NCBI RefSeq assembly: GCF_014201355.1
Contig: NZ_JACHEG010000001.1
Location: 682,001 to 746,000, forward strand
DNA length: 64,000 nucleotides
Reading direction: 5' to 3'
DNA from: Aliirhizobium wenxiniae
GTDB taxonomy: Bacteria > Pseudomonadota > Alphaproteobacteria > Rhizobiales > Rhizobiaceae
Shown here: positions 1 to 11,128 of the stretch, in pieces
Layout: every line of letters starts with the position of its first letter
How positions within the stretch are numbered: the first letter of the stretch is position 1
Position numbers and translations under genes: made by a program
The notes under the pieces: generated by a model
What the model was told of the DNA's origin: nothing
Seen by the model: the letters and a program-made list of their open reading frames with translations, nothing else
Database searches by the model: none

Positions 1-1118
1 CTCGAAAGGCGTGAATAGCGATGCGGCTGGTGTACCGCGATGATGCGCCCCTTGCATGCCTCGCGAGCAGCTCTCAGCACCGCCTTGATCTCGACCGGAT
101 GATGCCCGTAGTCGTCGAATACCTGCACATCATTCCAGGTTCCCGTCAGCGTGAAGCGGCGTTTCACGCCACCGAACGCAGCAAGCCCCTTGCGGATATC
201 CTCTTCCGAAATACCAAGCCGGTTGGCGACGGCAATCGCTGCCGTCGCATTGGAAATGTTGTGTCGACCCGGCATGGGCAGGGTCAGGTCCTTGAAATTG
301 AAAACCCGACCTGTACGGCGACGGCGGATTTCAACATCGAAAGTCGCCTTCGTCCCATCCATGCGGATATTCGAAAAGCGTGCGTCGGCCTGCGGATTTT
401 CGCCGTAGGTTACGACCTTGCGGTCCTCGATCTTGCTGACCAGTGCCTGAACCTCGGGATGATCGATGCACAGAACACCGAAGCCGTAGAACGGCACGTT
501 CTCGACGAACTGGCGGAAGGCCGCACGAACCGCATCGAAATTGCCGTAGTGGTCCAGATGCTCAGGGTCGATATTGGTGACGACCGCGACTTCCGCAGGC
601 AGCTTCAGGAAGGTGCCGTCCGATTCGTCGGCCTCGACCACCATCCACTCGCCTTCGCCCATGCGGGCATTGGTGCCGTAGGCATTGATGATGCCGCCAT
701 TGATGACGGTCGGATCAAGCCCGCCGGCTTCGAGCAGCGTGGCAACCATAGACGTTGTCGTGGTCTTGCCATGCGTCCCACCGATGGCGATCGCATTGCG
801 AAAGCGCATCAGTTCGGCCAGCATTTCCGCACGGCGCACGATCGGCAGCGATTTTTCACGCGCAGCGATCAGCTCGGGATTGGTCTTCTTGATCGCAGTC
901 GAAACGACGACCACTTCGGCATCACCGAGATTATTGGCCTCGTGACCGACGAAAACCTCGATCCCCTTGTCGCGAAGGCGCTGGACGTTGGCGCTGTCCG
1001 ACTGGTCGGAACCCTGCACCTTGTGTCCGAGATTGTGCAACACCTCGGCAATACCGCTCATGCCGATGCCGCCGATGCCGATGAAATGTACGAGGCCGAT
1101 GGCCTTGGGCATCTTCAT
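1..1118 (-). CDS. murC: UDP-N-acetylmuramate--L-alanine ligase MurC (3' end outside window)
   Basis: Cytoplasmic ligase that adds L-alanine to UDP-MurNAc, the first amino-acid step of peptidoglycan stem-peptide synthesis. Reading from 1118 gives [20 protein letters not shown], the UDP-binding N-terminus of MurC, then the ATP-binding motif [10 protein letters not shown] at about residues 113-122. The frame stays open to the window edge, so about 372 residues are seen and the C-terminal ligase domain is missing only because of the cut. The ATG at 1116-1118 overlaps the TGA of murG as ATGA, which indicates translational coupling and fixes the start. It is the last gene of the mur/fts run visible here; murB, ddl, ftsQ, ftsA and ftsZ would be expected beyond position 1 by analogy with relatives, but that is not seen. 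Confidence 0.97.
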   Translation of the reverse strand, partial: MKMPKAIGLVHFIGIGGIGMSGIAEVLHNLGHKVQGSDQSDSANVQRLRDKGIEVFVGHEANNLGDAEVVVVSTAIKKTNPELIAAREKSLPIVRRAEMLAELMRFRNAIAIGGTHGKTTTTSMVATLLEAGGLDPTVINGGIINAYGTNARMGEGEWMVVEADESDGTFLKLPAEVAVVTNIDPEHLDHYGNFDAVRAAFRQFVENVPFYGFGVLCIDHPEVQALVSKIEDRKVVTYGENPQADARFSNIRMDGTKATFDVEIRRRRTGRVFNFKDLTLPMPGRHNISNATAAIAVANRLGISEEDIRKGLAAFGGVKRRFTLTGTWNDVQVFDDYGHHPVEIKAVLRAAREACKGRIIAVHQPHRYSRLS

Positions 1119-2254
1119 GCCTGAACTCCACTTATAGTCTTCTTCTTGTATTCGGCGATCGGGCGCTTTTCTGCAATAGCAATGACGAGATCAGCCAGAT
1201 CTTCGGTCGCGCGTGGCTTGCCGGCCTCCTTCGCATCCGCCGCCATCGTCTCGAGCCGATCGGGCTCGTTCATCGCAGAGGTCAGCAGCGCCGACAGCTT
1301 TTCCGGAGAAAGATCGGACTGTGCCACGACCTGCGCACCACCTTCCGCAACCAATGCAGCAGCATTCGCCGCCTGATCGTGATCTAGCGCATAAGGATAT
1401 GGCACGAGGATCGACGGGCGTCCGATAACCGAAAGCTCACTGACGGTAGATGCCCCGGAACGGCAGATGACGAGATGCGCCTCGGCCAGCCGATCGGCCA
1501 TATCGGTAAAGAACGGAGCGATATCCGCCGGGGCGTTCAACTTGGCGAAGCACGACGTGACACGATCCTTGTCTTCCTTGCGCGCCTGCTGGGTCACGAT
1601 GAGACGTTCCCTCAGCGCTGGCTCCAGAAGGCTGATTGCCGTCGGCACGGCCGAGGAGAAGAACTGAGCGCCCTGGCTGCCGCCGAAAACAACCAGTCGG
1701 AACGGTGTCTCACCGCGCGATGCAACGTACGGGATCTTGGCGGCATCCAGAACCGGCGGGCGCACGGGATTGCCCGTTACCACGATCTTGGCCGCATGTT
1801 CGCCTCTACCTTCCGGAAGAAACCCGCCCGCGATTGCCTGAACGCGCTTGGCCAGCGCCTTGTTGGCGCGCCCCATGACCGCGTTCTGCTCATGGATCAA
1901 CGTCGGAATTCCGAGGCCCGTGGATGCCAGAAGAGGCGGCACGGTCGGATAGCCACCGAAACCAACGACAGCCAGCGGACGGAGGCGGGACATGAGCTTC
2001 CGCGCAGCGCGAAGCCCCCTCCAGAGCGTCCATGCGGTCCTGGCCATCGCAACCGGGTTCTTGGACGCGAAGGTGGCGGAAGGCACGATATGGATTTCGT
2101 CGGCGGGGAATTTTCCCGCAAACCGCTCGGCGCGGCTGTCCGTCACGAGATGAACCGCATAACCGCGATTGCGAAGCTCATGTCCCAGAGCTTCTGCAGG
2201 AAACAGATGACCGCCGGTTCCCCCGGCGGCAAGAACGATCGTGCCCTTGTTCAT
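1115..2254 (-). CDS. murG: Undecaprenyl-PP-MurNAc-pentapeptide GlcNAc transferase MurG
   Basis: Peripheral membrane glycosyltransferase that adds GlcNAc to lipid I to make lipid II on the inner face of the membrane. The 379-residue length is normal. The N-terminal glycine-rich motif [10 protein letters not shown] (residues 11-20) and the donor-site region with [12 protein letters not shown] are typical of MurG. The ATG at 2254 lies 4 nt after the ftsW stop and the stop overlaps murC. The final residues run past the catalytic domain without any odd extension. Nothing unusual is seen. Confidence 0.98.
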   Translation of the reverse strand: MNKGTIVLAAGGTGGHLFPAEALGHELRNRGYAVHLVTDSRAERFAGKFPADEIHIVPSATFASKNPVAMARTAWTLWRGLRAARKLMSRLRPLAVVGFGGYPTVPPLLASTGLGIPTLIHEQNAVMGRANKALAKRVQAIAGGFLPEGRGEHAAKIVVTGNPVRPPVLDAAKIPYVASRGETPFRLVVFGGSQGAQFFSSAVPTAISLLEPALRERLIVTQQARKEDKDRVTSCFAKLNAPADIAPFFTDMADRLAEAHLVICRSGASTVSELSVIGRPSILVPYPYALDHDQAANAAALVAEGGAQVVAQSDLSPEKLSALLTSAMNEPDRLETMAADAKEAGKPRATEDLADLVIAIAEKRPIAEYKKKTISGVQA

Positions 2255-2258
2255 TTAC

Positions 2259-3413
2259 TCACTCCGCAGGAACGCCGTGCGCAGCCCGAAACAGGCTCCG
2301 CTCCTGTGCCCGCTTTTCGGGCCGGTGACGGGTCAGCGCCAGGATGAAACCGGCGGTGATGCAGATCGCAACCTGCGAGGAACCGCCATAGGAAATCAAC
2401 GGCAGCGTCATGCCCTTAGCCGGCATCAGTTCGAGGTTCACGCCGATATTGATCATCGACTGGATACCAATCAGAAGGACGAGACCAGCGACGGCAAAAC
2501 GGTTGAAGTCGTTGCGCTCCTTGAAGGCATGGTTCAACCCGCGCAGCACGATGAAGCCGAAGATCAGCACCAGCGCCATGCAAAACACAATGCCGAATTC
2601 TTCCGCAGCGACCGAAAAGACGAAGTCGGTATGGCTATCGGGCAGGATACGCTTGACGATCCCCTCGCCCGGCCCCTGGCCGAACCAGCCGCCACGCACG
2701 ATCGCCTCATGCGCAGTTTCGATCTGGAACCGGTCGCCTTCGCCGGTGAGGAACTTGTCGAAACGCGCCGTCACGTGCGGCAGCATGTAATAGGCCGCCA
2801 CGAGACCACCGGCGCCGACGCCGCCAAGCAGGAAAATCCAGATCCACGGCATGCCTGCCATGAAGAACATGCCGCCCCAGACGACACTGGTCAGGATCGT
2901 CTGGCCAAGGTCGGGCTGGGCGACCAGAAGTGCCGCCACGATACCGAAAAGAATGATCGCGAAGAGATTGCCGGGGATTTCCGGCTGCCGCGCATGCTCG
3001 GAAAACAGCCAGGCGCAGACGATCACGAAGGCCGGCTTCATGAACTCGGAAGGCTGGATCGAGAAGATCCCGACGCCAATCCAACGTCGTGCACCCTTGA
3101 CCTCAACACCGAAAAACAGCGCCAGCACCATCAGCACCAGCGAGACGGCCAGAAGAATGATAGCCGTGCGCCGCACCTGCCTTGGGCTGAGGAATGAAAG
3201 GCCAAACATCACCACAAGCGACGGCACGATGAACATCGCGTGCCGCTCGACGAAATGGAAGCTGTCGAGACCTATACGCTCGGCGACCGCGGGCGAAGCG
3301 GCGAAGGACAGCATGAAGCCCAGCCCCATCAGCAGGATGAAAGCTGCAAGAAAATAGCGGTCGATCGTCCAGAACCAGTCTGCGAGCGGCCCTCGGTCTG
3401 CGCGGCTAACCAT
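2259..3413 (-). CDS. ftsW: SEDS peptidoglycan polymerase / division protein FtsW
   Basis: Polytopic inner-membrane protein of the SEDS family that polymerises glycan strands at the septum together with the class B PBP FtsI. The protein has 384 residues with about ten hydrophobic segments, including the SEDS signatures around GARRWI and QPSEFMKPAF and the late YGGSSQVA motif. It sits 4 nt after murD and 4 nt before murG. Its partner ftsI is upstream in the same run. FtsW rather than RodA is favoured by the mur/fts setting. Confidence 0.97.
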   Translation of the reverse strand: MVSRADRGPLADWFWTIDRYFLAAFILLMGLGFMLSFAASPAVAERIGLDSFHFVERHAMFIVPSLVVMFGLSFLSPRQVRRTAIILLAVSLVLMVLALFFGVEVKGARRWIGVGIFSIQPSEFMKPAFVIVCAWLFSEHARQPEIPGNLFAIILFGIVAALLVAQPDLGQTILTSVVWGGMFFMAGMPWIWIFLLGGVGAGGLVAAYYMLPHVTARFDKFLTGEGDRFQIETAHEAIVRGGWFGQGPGEGIVKRILPDSHTDFVFSVAAEEFGIVFCMALVLIFGFIVLRGLNHAFKERNDFNRFAVAGLVLLIGIQSMINIGVNLELMPAKGMTLPLISYGGSSQVAICITAGFILALTRHRPEKRAQERSLFRAAHGVPAE

Positions 3414-3417
3414 AGTC

Positions 3418-4824
3418 TCAGCTCCTGTTTCCGGTATCGACCAACATCGTCACGTCCTGCAGGTCGGCCACGAGTTGCACGAAGGCATCTCCGCGAACCT
3501 CGAAATTCTTGAATTGATCGAAGCTTGCGCATGCCGGCGAGAGCATCACTGCCGAAGCTATGGCATCGCCATCGGCGTCTGCTGATGCATGGGCGACGGC
3601 CTGTTCCAGCGTGCCGGAGATTTCGTAGCGCACGCTTTCGCCCAACGTGGCCGCAAATGCCGGCGCGGCCTCTCCGATCAAATAAGCTTTTACTATATGA
3701 GAGAAAAGTGGTGCGAGGCTTGTGATGCCGCCCTGTTTGGGAAGACCGCCGGCTATCCAGTAGATGCGATCATAGCTCGACAGCGCAGGTGCCGCAGCCT
3801 CCGCATTGGTCGCCTTCGAATCGTTGACGAACACGACATGGCCGCGGCGGCCAACAGGCTGCATCCGGTGCTTGAGGCCGGGAAATGATTTCAGTCCCTG
3901 AACGATCTCGGTCGGCGTAAGGCCGACCACCAGGCATGCAGCAACCGCGGCAGCCGCATTCTGGGCGTTATGCGCGCCCTTCAGCGTCGGAATACCATCG
4001 AGATCGACGAACAATTCGCTCGCACCACCATGCGCAAGCACGAGCTTCGTGCCATCCGCATAGATCCCGTCAGCGACAGGACTGCGCTTCGAAATCCGCT
4101 TCACGGCCACGCCTGCCCGTTCGACACGGTCAGCAATCAGGGTGCAGAAACTGTCATCGACGCCGATGATTGCTGTCTCGCTGCCTGCAACTAGACGCTC
4201 CTTCACGTCGGCATAGTGCTGCATCGTGCCGTGCCGGTCGAGATGATCGGGCGTCAGGTTAAGCAGAATGCCTGCGGTCGGGTTGAGCGTCGGCGCAAGA
4301 TCGATCTGGTAGGAAGAGCACTCCACGACATAGAACCGCCCCGCCTTCGGCTCATCCAGCGTCAGAACCGCGGTACCGATATTGCCGCCAAGCTGCGTAT
4401 CGCGACCGCTCTCTTTCAGGACATGAGCGATAAGAGCCGTCGTAGTCGATTTGCCGTTTGTGCCGGTGATTGCAATGAACGGACTATCCGGCGCATGGGC
4501 GCGCCGCTCGCGCACGAAAAGCTCCACGTCCCCGATGATCTCGACACCGGCAGCCTTCGCAAGATCGACGGTCCAGTGCGGTTTCGGATGGGTCAGCGGC
4601 ACGCCTGGTGATAACACGAAAGCGGCCTGCTTCGACCAATCGATGCCCCTCAGATCGGCAACATTTATGCCGGCCTGCGAAGCCCTGGTTACGCTTTCGG
4701 GATTGTCGTCCCAGGCGGTGACATTCGCACCACCAGAAACAAGCGCCTGCGCTGTCGCGAGACCCGATCCGCCGAGTCCGAACAGTGCTACATTTCTACC
4801 CTTGAAAGTCGTAACCGGGATCAT
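3418..4824 (-). CDS. murD: UDP-MurNAc-L-alanine--D-glutamate ligase MurD
   Basis: Cytoplasmic Mur ligase that adds D-glutamate to UDP-MurNAc-L-Ala. The Mur ligase ATP loop GTNGKSTTT lies at about residues 121-129 and the family histidine/asparagine region (HNAQNAAAA) follows. The frame is open further upstream to 4890, but that stretch overlaps the end of mraY and gives an unrelated N-terminus. The ATG at 4824 gives [20 protein letters not shown], the expected dinucleotide-fold start, and a normal 468-residue protein. The gap to mraY is 16 nt. I see no strong Shine-Dalgarno sequence, so it may depend on coupling to mraY. Confidence 0.96.
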   Translation of the reverse strand: MIPVTTFKGRNVALFGLGGSGLATAQALVSGGANVTAWDDNPESVTRASQAGINVADLRGIDWSKQAAFVLSPGVPLTHPKPHWTVDLAKAAGVEIIGDVELFVRERRAHAPDSPFIAITGTNGKSTTTALIAHVLKESGRDTQLGGNIGTAVLTLDEPKAGRFYVVECSSYQIDLAPTLNPTAGILLNLTPDHLDRHGTMQHYADVKERLVAGSETAIIGVDDSFCTLIADRVERAGVAVKRISKRSPVADGIYADGTKLVLAHGGASELFVDLDGIPTLKGAHNAQNAAAAVAACLVVGLTPTEIVQGLKSFPGLKHRMQPVGRRGHVVFVNDSKATNAEAAAPALSSYDRIYWIAGGLPKQGGITSLAPLFSHIVKAYLIGEAAPAFAATLGESVRYEISGTLEQAVAHASADADGDAIASAVMLSPACASFDQFKNFEVRGDAFVQLVADLQDVTMLVDTGNRS

Positions 4825-4840
4825 CGCAATATAACCGAAA

Positions 4841-5941
4841 TTACCGAAGCTTGAGTGTCGAAAGTCCGAGCATCGCAAGGCCGACGGCAATGATCCAGAA
4901 GCGGATCACGACCTGACTTTCCGTCCAGCCGAGCTTTTCGAAATGATGGTGAATGGGCGCCATCAGGAACACCCGCTTGCCTGTCAGCTTGAAGAAACCG
5001 ACCTGAATGATGACCGACAGCGTTTCCATGACGAACAGGCCGCCGATGATCGCCATGACGATCTCGTGCTTGGTAGCAACTGCGACTGAACCGATCAGGC
5101 CGCCGAGCGCCAGCGATCCTGTATCGCCCATGAAGATGGCGGCAGGCGGTGCGTTGAACCATAAGAAGCCCAATCCCGCCCCGATAACGGCGCCGAGAAT
5201 GACCGCAAGTTCGCCGGTACCAGGCACGAAATTGATCTGCAGGTAGTTGGCGAAAACCGCATTGCCGGCCAGATAGGCGATAACGCCGAAGGACGCAGCC
5301 GCAATCATAACCGGCACAATTGCCAGACCGTCGAGGCCGTCGGTCAGGTTCACCGCATTGCCGGCAGCGACGATGACAAAGCCGCCGAACAGAATGAAGA
5401 AGAAGCCGATATTGAGGACATATTCCTTGACGAAGGGGAAAGCGACAGATGTCGCCAGGCCCGGATTGGACGCCTGGGCATGCATCGCCATGCGCATCAT
5501 GAAGAATACGGCGATACCCGCGATCACAAACTCGATCCCGAGACGAGCCTTACCGGAAAAGCCCTTGTCCGACTGTTTGGTGACCTTCAGGTAATCGTCG
5601 TAAAAACCGATGGCGCCGAAACCAAGTGTCACGAGCAGCGTCGCTACGACATAGACGTTGGAAAGGTCTGCCCAGAGCAGTGAACCGCCGACGATGCCGG
5701 CGAGAATCATCAGCCCCCCCATGGTCGGCGTGCCGGCCTTCTTGAAGTGAGTCTGCGGACCGTCAGCACGGATAGGCTGGCCCTTGCCCTGGCGCACACG
5801 CAATGACGCGATCATCCGCGGGCCGAACAGGAAGACGATCAGGGCCGAGGTAAACAGGGCTGCGCCAGTCCGGAAGGTGATGTATCGGAACAAATTGAAA
5901 AACTGCAGTTTGTCCGACAGTTCGACAAGCCAGATCAGCAT
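4841..5941 (-). CDS. mraY: Phospho-MurNAc-pentapeptide translocase MraY
   Basis: Integral membrane enzyme that transfers phospho-MurNAc-pentapeptide to undecaprenyl phosphate, making lipid I. The 366-residue protein has about ten transmembrane segments and the family motifs: the aspartate pair in GFYDDYLK, the [13 protein letters not shown] segment, and the MAPIHHHFE histidine loop near the C-terminus. The start at 5941 ([16 protein letters not shown]) is the usual N-terminus of rhizobial MraY. It follows murF by 28 nt. Confidence 0.98.
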   Translation of the reverse strand: MLIWLVELSDKLQFFNLFRYITFRTGAALFTSALIVFLFGPRMIASLRVRQGKGQPIRADGPQTHFKKAGTPTMGGLMILAGIVGGSLLWADLSNVYVVATLLVTLGFGAIGFYDDYLKVTKQSDKGFSGKARLGIEFVIAGIAVFFMMRMAMHAQASNPGLATSVAFPFVKEYVLNIGFFFILFGGFVIVAAGNAVNLTDGLDGLAIVPVMIAAASFGVIAYLAGNAVFANYLQINFVPGTGELAVILGAVIGAGLGFLWFNAPPAAIFMGDTGSLALGGLIGSVAVATKHEIVMAIIGGLFVMETLSVIIQVGFFKLTGKRVFLMAPIHHHFEKLGWTESQVVIRFWIIAVGLAMLGLSTLKLR

Positions 5942-5969
5942 GAAGGCCCTTTCCCGAAGCCGCTAAAAT

Positions 5970-7403
5970 TCAAAGTTGGTGGTCCGTGTCGGAGAATGCC
6001 GGATAGTTGTCAAGCAGACCGGCAACGATCTTGCCGAAACCGATGCCGAGCGACGACTTCACCATCACCACATCACCGGGCCTGACGGAGCGCACGACAT
6101 AGTCGACGAGTTCCGACGTCTGTTCCCGGTATTCTACCTGAACGCTTTCCGGAAGCGCGTCGCGCAATACCGACATCTCCGCGCCGGCAAGCCAGACATG
6201 CTCTATCCCGGCAGCAAGCAGCGGCCCGGTCAGTTCCTCATGCAATTGCGCGGAAAACGCTCCCATTTCCAGCATGTCGCCAAGGACCGCAATCCGCCGG
6301 CCGGAAAGGTCCGGCGTGGTCGAGGCAAGCAAAGCGATTGCCGCCCGCATCGAGGCGGGGTTTGCATTATAGCTTTCGTCGATCAGCGTCAGATAGCCTT
6401 CGCCGATCGCAAGGCGGTGACGTTCACCCCTGCCCTTGACGGATTTGAGGCTCGCAAGCACTTCGATCGCCTGATCGAGATCGGCACCGACAAGATCGCA
6501 GGCGCCGAGCGCTGCGACGGCGTTCTCGGCGATATGCCGCCCGGGTGCACCGATCCTGATTTCGCGCGTTTCGCCGTCTAGAACGGCCCAGATCGTCGAT
6601 CCCTCGCCGTCACCTTCGAAATCCGCCAGACGGAAATCCGCCTTGGCATGCTGGCCGAAGCTGCAGATCCGCGCAACACCCGCTTCCTTTGCACGCTCGG
6701 CCAGAAACTCGAACTGCTTGATATCGCGATTGAGCACCGCAACCCCGCCCTCGACGACACCGTCGAAGATCTCGGCCTTGGCCGCAGCAATTTCTTCAAG
6801 ATCTTTGAAATGACCGAGATGGGCTGCAGCAATCGTGGTGATGATCGCCACATGCGGCTTGACCATCTGGACCAGCGGCGTGATCTCGCCGGCATGGTTC
6901 ATGCCGATCTCAAAGACACCGAAATCGCTATCGGCCGGCATGCGCGCCAGCGTTAGCGGCACGCCCCAGTGATTGTTAAAGGACGCAACGGCTGCATGCA
7001 CCTTACCCGATGGAGCAAGTACCTGGCGCAGCATCTCCTTCGTTGTCGTCTTCCCGACCGATCCGGTCACCGCAATGATGCGTGCACGGCTGCGCGCGCG
7101 CGATGCCACGGCCAGCTTGCCCAGCGCCACCAGCACGTCCTCGACCACGATCATCGGCACGGTCAGCCGCCCAAGTGCTGGAAGCTTTCCTTCGCTGACG
7201 ACGATCAGTGGGGCGCCATTGGCAACCGCGATGCTCGCATAATCATGACCGTCCACGCGGTCGCCCTTGATAGCAAAGAACGCCTCACCCGCACCGATCG
7301 AGCGGCTGTCGATCGAAATGCCCGTGATGCCTTCCGGAAGCGTACCGATCGGGCGACCTTCCATGACGGTCGCCATCTCCTGCGATGTCCAAAGAAAGCT
7401 CAC
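5970..7403 (-). CDS. murF: UDP-MurNAc-tripeptide--D-alanyl-D-alanine ligase MurF
   Basis: Cytoplasmic ligase that adds the D-Ala-D-Ala dipeptide to UDP-MurNAc-tripeptide. The protein has 477 residues, with the MurF N-terminal domain ([19 protein letters not shown], residues 30-48) and the ATP loop GSVGKTT at 114-120; [14 protein letters not shown] is the typical MurF signature in the C-terminal half. The ATG at 7403 overlaps the murE stop by 4 nt (ATGA), so the two ligases are translationally coupled. Confidence 0.97.
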   Translation of the reverse strand: MSFLWTSQEMATVMEGRPIGTLPEGITGISIDSRSIGAGEAFFAIKGDRVDGHDYASIAVANGAPLIVVSEGKLPALGRLTVPMIVVEDVLVALGKLAVASRARSRARIIAVTGSVGKTTTKEMLRQVLAPSGKVHAAVASFNNHWGVPLTLARMPADSDFGVFEIGMNHAGEITPLVQMVKPHVAIITTIAAAHLGHFKDLEEIAAAKAEIFDGVVEGGVAVLNRDIKQFEFLAERAKEAGVARICSFGQHAKADFRLADFEGDGEGSTIWAVLDGETREIRIGAPGRHIAENAVAALGACDLVGADLDQAIEVLASLKSVKGRGERHRLAIGEGYLTLIDESYNANPASMRAAIALLASTTPDLSGRRIAVLGDMLEMGAFSAQLHEELTGPLLAAGIEHVWLAGAEMSVLRDALPESVQVEYREQTSELVDYVVRSVRPGDVVMVKSSLGIGFGKIVAGLLDNYPAFSDTDHQL

Positions 7404-8860
7404 GATACCCTCTCCTCCAATGCACGGCGTAATTCGACATGATCCGAGAACGGCAATACCGTCGTCCCGATCGTCTGTCCTTCTTCGTGCCCCTTGCCGG
7501 CAACGATCAGCGTATCGCCGGATTTGAGCAGGTTCACGGCATGGCGGATCGCGCTTGCCCGGTCGCCGATTTCGATCGCTGCCGGTGCTGCAGCCATGAT
7601 CTCGGAGCGAATGACCTCCGGAACCTCGGAGCGCGGATTGTCATCGGTCACGACAACGACATCGGCCAGACGTGTGGCAATTTCGCCCATGATCGGTCTC
7701 TTGCCCTTGTCGCGATCACCACCGCAACCGAACACGACGAGTACCTTGCCGCTGGTGAACGGCCGCACCGCGGTCAGCACTTTTTCCAGCGCGTCCGGCT
7801 TGTGGGCGTAATCGACATAGGCAAGCGCGCCATCCTTCGTATGACCGACAAGTTCCAGCCGGCCGGCAGCGCCGGTCAGCGTCTCAAGCGCCTTGAAAGC
7901 AGTCCTTGCATCAACACCTGTCGAAATCGCAAGCGCCGCCGCGACCAGCGCATTGGCCAGCTGGAAATCACCGGCAAGCGGAATGTCGATTTCGAAAATC
8001 TGGCCGTCGTGATGCACTTCAGCCATTTGCTTGTGGCGGAAATGCTCAACGCGCTTGACGCAGAGATAGTCGCCCTTGCGCCCGACCGTCCGCACATCGA
8101 GGCCAGACGCCTTGGCAACACGGATTGCTTCCTCGGACCAGGCATCGTCGGCGAAGATAACCGCCGGAGAACCCTTCGGCATCAGCGTATCGAACAGCCG
8201 CATCTTGGCAGCCATGTAGTCCTCAACCGTCGGATGATAATCCATGTGGTCGCGACCAAGATTGGTGAAGGCTGCAGCTGAAAGCCTGACGCCATCCAGA
8301 CGCGACTGGTCGAGCCCGTGGCTGGATGCTTCCATGGCTGCGTGCGTGACACCTTCGTTAGCCAGTTCGGCGAGAAGCTTCTGCAGTTCCACCGGATCGG
8401 GCGTGGTCAGCGATCCGTAGTCATTGCGGCTAGGGGAAATGACGCCGGTCGTGCCGATCTGTGCGGCACTCAGCCCGGCATTCGCCCAGATCTGCCGGAC
8501 GAATGACGCAACGGATGTCTTTCCCGCCGTGCCGGTCACAGCCACCATCGTTTCGGGCTGCTTGCCGAAGAAGCGTGCCGCGGCCAGTGCGACGAAACGA
8601 CGTGGATTGGAAACGACGAGAACCGGGACATTCGCCTCGACCGGATGAGCGGAGACGGCAACCACGGCACCGCGCGCGGCAGCATCGCCGATAAAGCCCT
8701 CACCGTCGGCCTTGACGCCCGCCAGCGCGGCAAACAGCATGCCCGGCCTGATCTTGCGGCTGTCCAAGGAAATCCCGGTAATCTCGAGGTCTCCGAGAGG
8801 ACCAGCGAGAAGGTCTTTAACTTCCGGAAAATCCGGACCGGCAAGATCGCGCAGTTTCAT
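7400..8860 (-). CDS. murE: UDP-MurNAc-L-Ala-D-Glu--meso-diaminopimelate ligase MurE
   Basis: Cytoplasmic ligase that adds the third stem residue. The ATP loop GTAGKTS is at residues 110-116 and the specificity motif DNPR at 407-410; DNPR is known to mark enzymes that take meso-diaminopimelate rather than lysine, as expected in a Gram-negative. The length, 486 residues, is normal. It overlaps murF by 4 nt. The 56-nt gap to ftsI carries a 9-bp hairpin described separately. Confidence 0.97.
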   Translation of the reverse strand: MKLRDLAGPDFPEVKDLLAGPLGDLEITGISLDSRKIRPGMLFAALAGVKADGEGFIGDAAARGAVVAVSAHPVEANVPVLVVSNPRRFVALAAARFFGKQPETMVAVTGTAGKTSVASFVRQIWANAGLSAAQIGTTGVISPSRNDYGSLTTPDPVELQKLLAELANEGVTHAAMEASSHGLDQSRLDGVRLSAAAFTNLGRDHMDYHPTVEDYMAAKMRLFDTLMPKGSPAVIFADDAWSEEAIRVAKASGLDVRTVGRKGDYLCVKRVEHFRHKQMAEVHHDGQIFEIDIPLAGDFQLANALVAAALAISTGVDARTAFKALETLTGAAGRLELVGHTKDGALAYVDYAHKPDALEKVLTAVRPFTSGKVLVVFGCGGDRDKGKRPIMGEIATRLADVVVVTDDNPRSEVPEVIRSEIMAAAPAAIEIGDRASAIRHAVNLLKSGDTLIVAGKGHEEGQTIGTTVLPFSDHVELRRALEERVS

Positions 8861-8877
8861 CAGTCTGTTCCATTTTT

Positions 8878-8904
8878 CGAGCGGCGCTCACGAATCGCCG
8901 CTCG
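8878..8904. repeat. Inverted repeat between ftsI and murE
   Basis: A perfect 9-bp stem (CGAGCGGCG and its complement) with a 9-nt loop lies in the 56-nt gap between ftsI and murE. On the minus (coding) strand the second arm is followed by A residues, not T, so it is not a classical terminator. It may be an RNA-processing or stability element, or a small repeated palindrome; no second copy was noticed in this window. Confidence 0.6.
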
Positions 8905-8916
8905 AGTTGTTGTCGC

Positions 8917-10662
8917 TCAATAAGACACAAGCAGGGCAGAACCGTCATTGCCGAATTTCGGCTTTACACCGAGAATGGGCGCCGAGCGGCTGATGATCTC
9001 CTTGACCATCGGCGCCGCCGACGTAGCGGCAAGCGCTGCACCATTGCCCTTGTCTGTCTTCGGCTCGTCGCTGAAGCTCAGAACCACATATTGCGGATTA
9101 TCCATCGGGAAGGCTGACAGGAAGGCATTGAAGTTCTTGTCATGGGAATAACGCCCGTTGACCACCTTGTCTGCTGTGCCCGTCTTGCCACCAACATCAA
9201 AGCCATCGACCCGCGCATTGCGACCGGAGCCGTTGGCACCATTCCATTCGAACAGATAACGCATGTCGCGGCTGGTCGAAGACTTCAGCACCTGGGTCGC
9301 GACCTGATCCGCCGCTTCCTGCGTTCGCGGCAGGAAGGTCGGCGCGAGAAGTTTGCCCCCGTTGACCAGGGCAGCACCCGCCACAGCCGTCTGCAATGGC
9401 GTCGTGGAAACGCCGTGACCGAAGGAGATCGTGATCGAGTTGATCTTCTTCCACTGGCGCGGCTGGCTTGGCATGGCCACTTCGGGCAGCTCGGTCTTCA
9501 TTCTTGAGAGAAGCCCCAGCCTGGTCAAGAAGTCCTTGTGCCCGTCGATACCGACCGCATCAGCGATCTTCGCAGTCCCGATATTCGACGAATACTGGAA
9601 AATCTCAGGAACGCTGAGCATGCGTCCCTTGCCGTGGAAATCCTTGATCGTGAAACCACCAATGCGGATCGGGAAGCGGGCATCGAAGGTACTGTTGAGG
9701 TTCATCTTGCCGTCGTCGAGGCCCATTGCCAGCGTGAACGACTTGAAGGTCGAGCCCATCTCAAACGTGCCGTTCGACATACGGTTGAACCATCCCTCCT
9801 CGCCGCCGGCGGCCGGATCGTTCGGATCGAAGTCCGGCGCTGAAGCCATGCCGAGAATTTCACCGGTATGAACGTCGATGACCACCGCGCCGGCGCCGAT
9901 TGCCTTATATTTGCCGATCGACGCAGCAACCACGTCCTGCACGATTGCCTGAACCCTCAGGTCGATCGAAAGCTTGACCGGTTCCAGTGGCTGGTTCGAC
10001 GTCATGCCGACCGAGGCAAGGTCTGCAAGTCCCTGGCTGTCGACGTAACGCTCCATGCCGGCAACGCCGCGGTTGTCGATATTCACATAACCGACGATAT
10101 GCGCGGCGGTACGTCCACCGGGATAGAAGCGGCGCTTCTCAGGCCTGAAACCGATACCAGGAATACCGAGCGCAAGAATCTGGCTCTGCTGCTTCGGAGT
10201 CAACTGGCGACGAAGCCACTGGAAACGGGAATTGGACTTGAGCCTGGAATAGGTCGACTTGACGTCGAGATCGGTCAACACGGTCGAAAGCTTCTCGACT
10301 ACCTCGTCGGCGTCGACAATCTTGTGCGGCTCGGCAAACAGCGAGACGGTGCGAATATCCGTCGCAAGGATCGCGCCGTTGCGATCGACTATATCCGGAC
10401 GCGAAGCCAACAGGCGGTCCGCTGGCAGGATGCTCGAGGTCGTCTCCGGCTGCGCCATACCATACTGTGTAAGACGGCCGCCGATCACGACGTAAACCAC
10501 GGCGAAACCGGCGATCAGCAGACCCACGCGATTGCGCGCCTGCGCAGATTTCTTCTTGCGCGTTCCTTCAAACGCAGCGCCGCCAACGGCAGACCTGCCC
10601 TTGCGGTCAGACGAAAAATGCGCCCGGCGTTTGACCACCATAACTTTAGAAAGAAAAGACAT
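8917..10662 (-). CDS. ftsI: Class B penicillin-binding protein, septal transpeptidase FtsI (PBP3)
   Basis: Bitopic inner-membrane transpeptidase that cross-links septal peptidoglycan in complex with FtsW. The 581-residue protein has a cytoplasmic basic tail, one membrane segment (about residues 46-62), the PBP dimerisation/pedestal region, and the three active-site motifs STFK (Ser304, Lys307), SSN (358-360) and KTGT (493-496). The ATG at 10662 shares one base with the ftsL stop (TGATG). The N-terminal tail of about 45 residues is long, as is usual in rhizobia. Confidence 0.97.
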   Translation of the reverse strand: MSFLSKVMVVKRRAHFSSDRKGRSAVGGAAFEGTRKKKSAQARNRVGLLIAGFAVVYVVIGGRLTQYGMAQPETTSSILPADRLLASRPDIVDRNGAILATDIRTVSLFAEPHKIVDADEVVEKLSTVLTDLDVKSTYSRLKSNSRFQWLRRQLTPKQQSQILALGIPGIGFRPEKRRFYPGGRTAAHIVGYVNIDNRGVAGMERYVDSQGLADLASVGMTSNQPLEPVKLSIDLRVQAIVQDVVAASIGKYKAIGAGAVVIDVHTGEILGMASAPDFDPNDPAAGGEEGWFNRMSNGTFEMGSTFKSFTLAMGLDDGKMNLNSTFDARFPIRIGGFTIKDFHGKGRMLSVPEIFQYSSNIGTAKIADAVGIDGHKDFLTRLGLLSRMKTELPEVAMPSQPRQWKKINSITISFGHGVSTTPLQTAVAGAALVNGGKLLAPTFLPRTQEAADQVATQVLKSSTSRDMRYLFEWNGANGSGRNARVDGFDVGGKTGTADKVVNGRYSHDKNFNAFLSAFPMDNPQYVVLSFSDEPKTDKGNGAALAATSAAPMVKEIISRSAPILGVKPKFGNDGSALLVSY

Positions 10663-11126
10663 CAGCGCCTCACCGAGCCAGTGGACATGTTATCCGGCGC
10701 CCATCCTCGAGGCAGCGGCAACGGAACCTTGGGAGCCGGGGTTGCCTTCGCCTGCTCCACTCCCTTGAGAGCCGCAGCTACCTCACCATTCTTGCCGGCG
10801 ATAATATCCTCAATCGTCGTATCTGGCTGCGGGAGTTGCGATCTGTGCATAGGCAACTCCTTCGGCATCGCGAGCTGTGTCGGCAGCGTGGGAACAAGAC
10901 CAAGCTCCGAATCGTAGTTCTTGATCAATGGCTGCAGGCGGTTCGGCTGCGTCACGAGAGCCCAATCGGCTCTCAGAAGATCGATCGTGTCGCGTTCAAG
11001 CCTGATCTCAGCCTCGAGCCGGCGAACTTCGCTCAGCTTTTCGTCCGCTCGATGCTTGATCGTGTAGGTAACGACCGCCATCGTGGTCATCACGCCGATC
11101 AGCACGAGATCGAAACTCCTCAGCAT
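10662..11126 (-). CDS. ftsL: Cell division protein FtsL
   Basis: Small bitopic division protein that, with FtsB and FtsQ, activates the FtsW-FtsI synthase. The 154-residue product has a short N-terminus, a membrane segment near residues 5-20 (LVLIGVMTTMAVVTYTI), then a charged heptad-like coiled coil (KLSEVRRLEAEIRLERDTIDL). The C-terminus is proline-rich and low in complexity. FtsL is poorly conserved, so the call rests on topology and on its position between rsmH (2-nt gap) and ftsI (1-nt overlap). Confidence 0.9.
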   Translation of the reverse strand: MLRSFDLVLIGVMTTMAVVTYTIKHRADEKLSEVRRLEAEIRLERDTIDLLRADWALVTQPNRLQPLIKNYDSELGLVPTLPTQLAMPKELPMHRSQLPQPDTTIEDIIAGKNGEVAAALKGVEQAKATPAPKVPLPLPRGWAPDNMSTGSVRR

Positions 11127-11128
11127 CC

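Noticed and set aside
21..1124. Long plus-strand open frame opposite murC (367 codons).
   Set aside because: It mirrors the high-GC codon pattern of the coding strand, has no ribosome site and a nonsense protein; murC motifs are clear on the minus strand.
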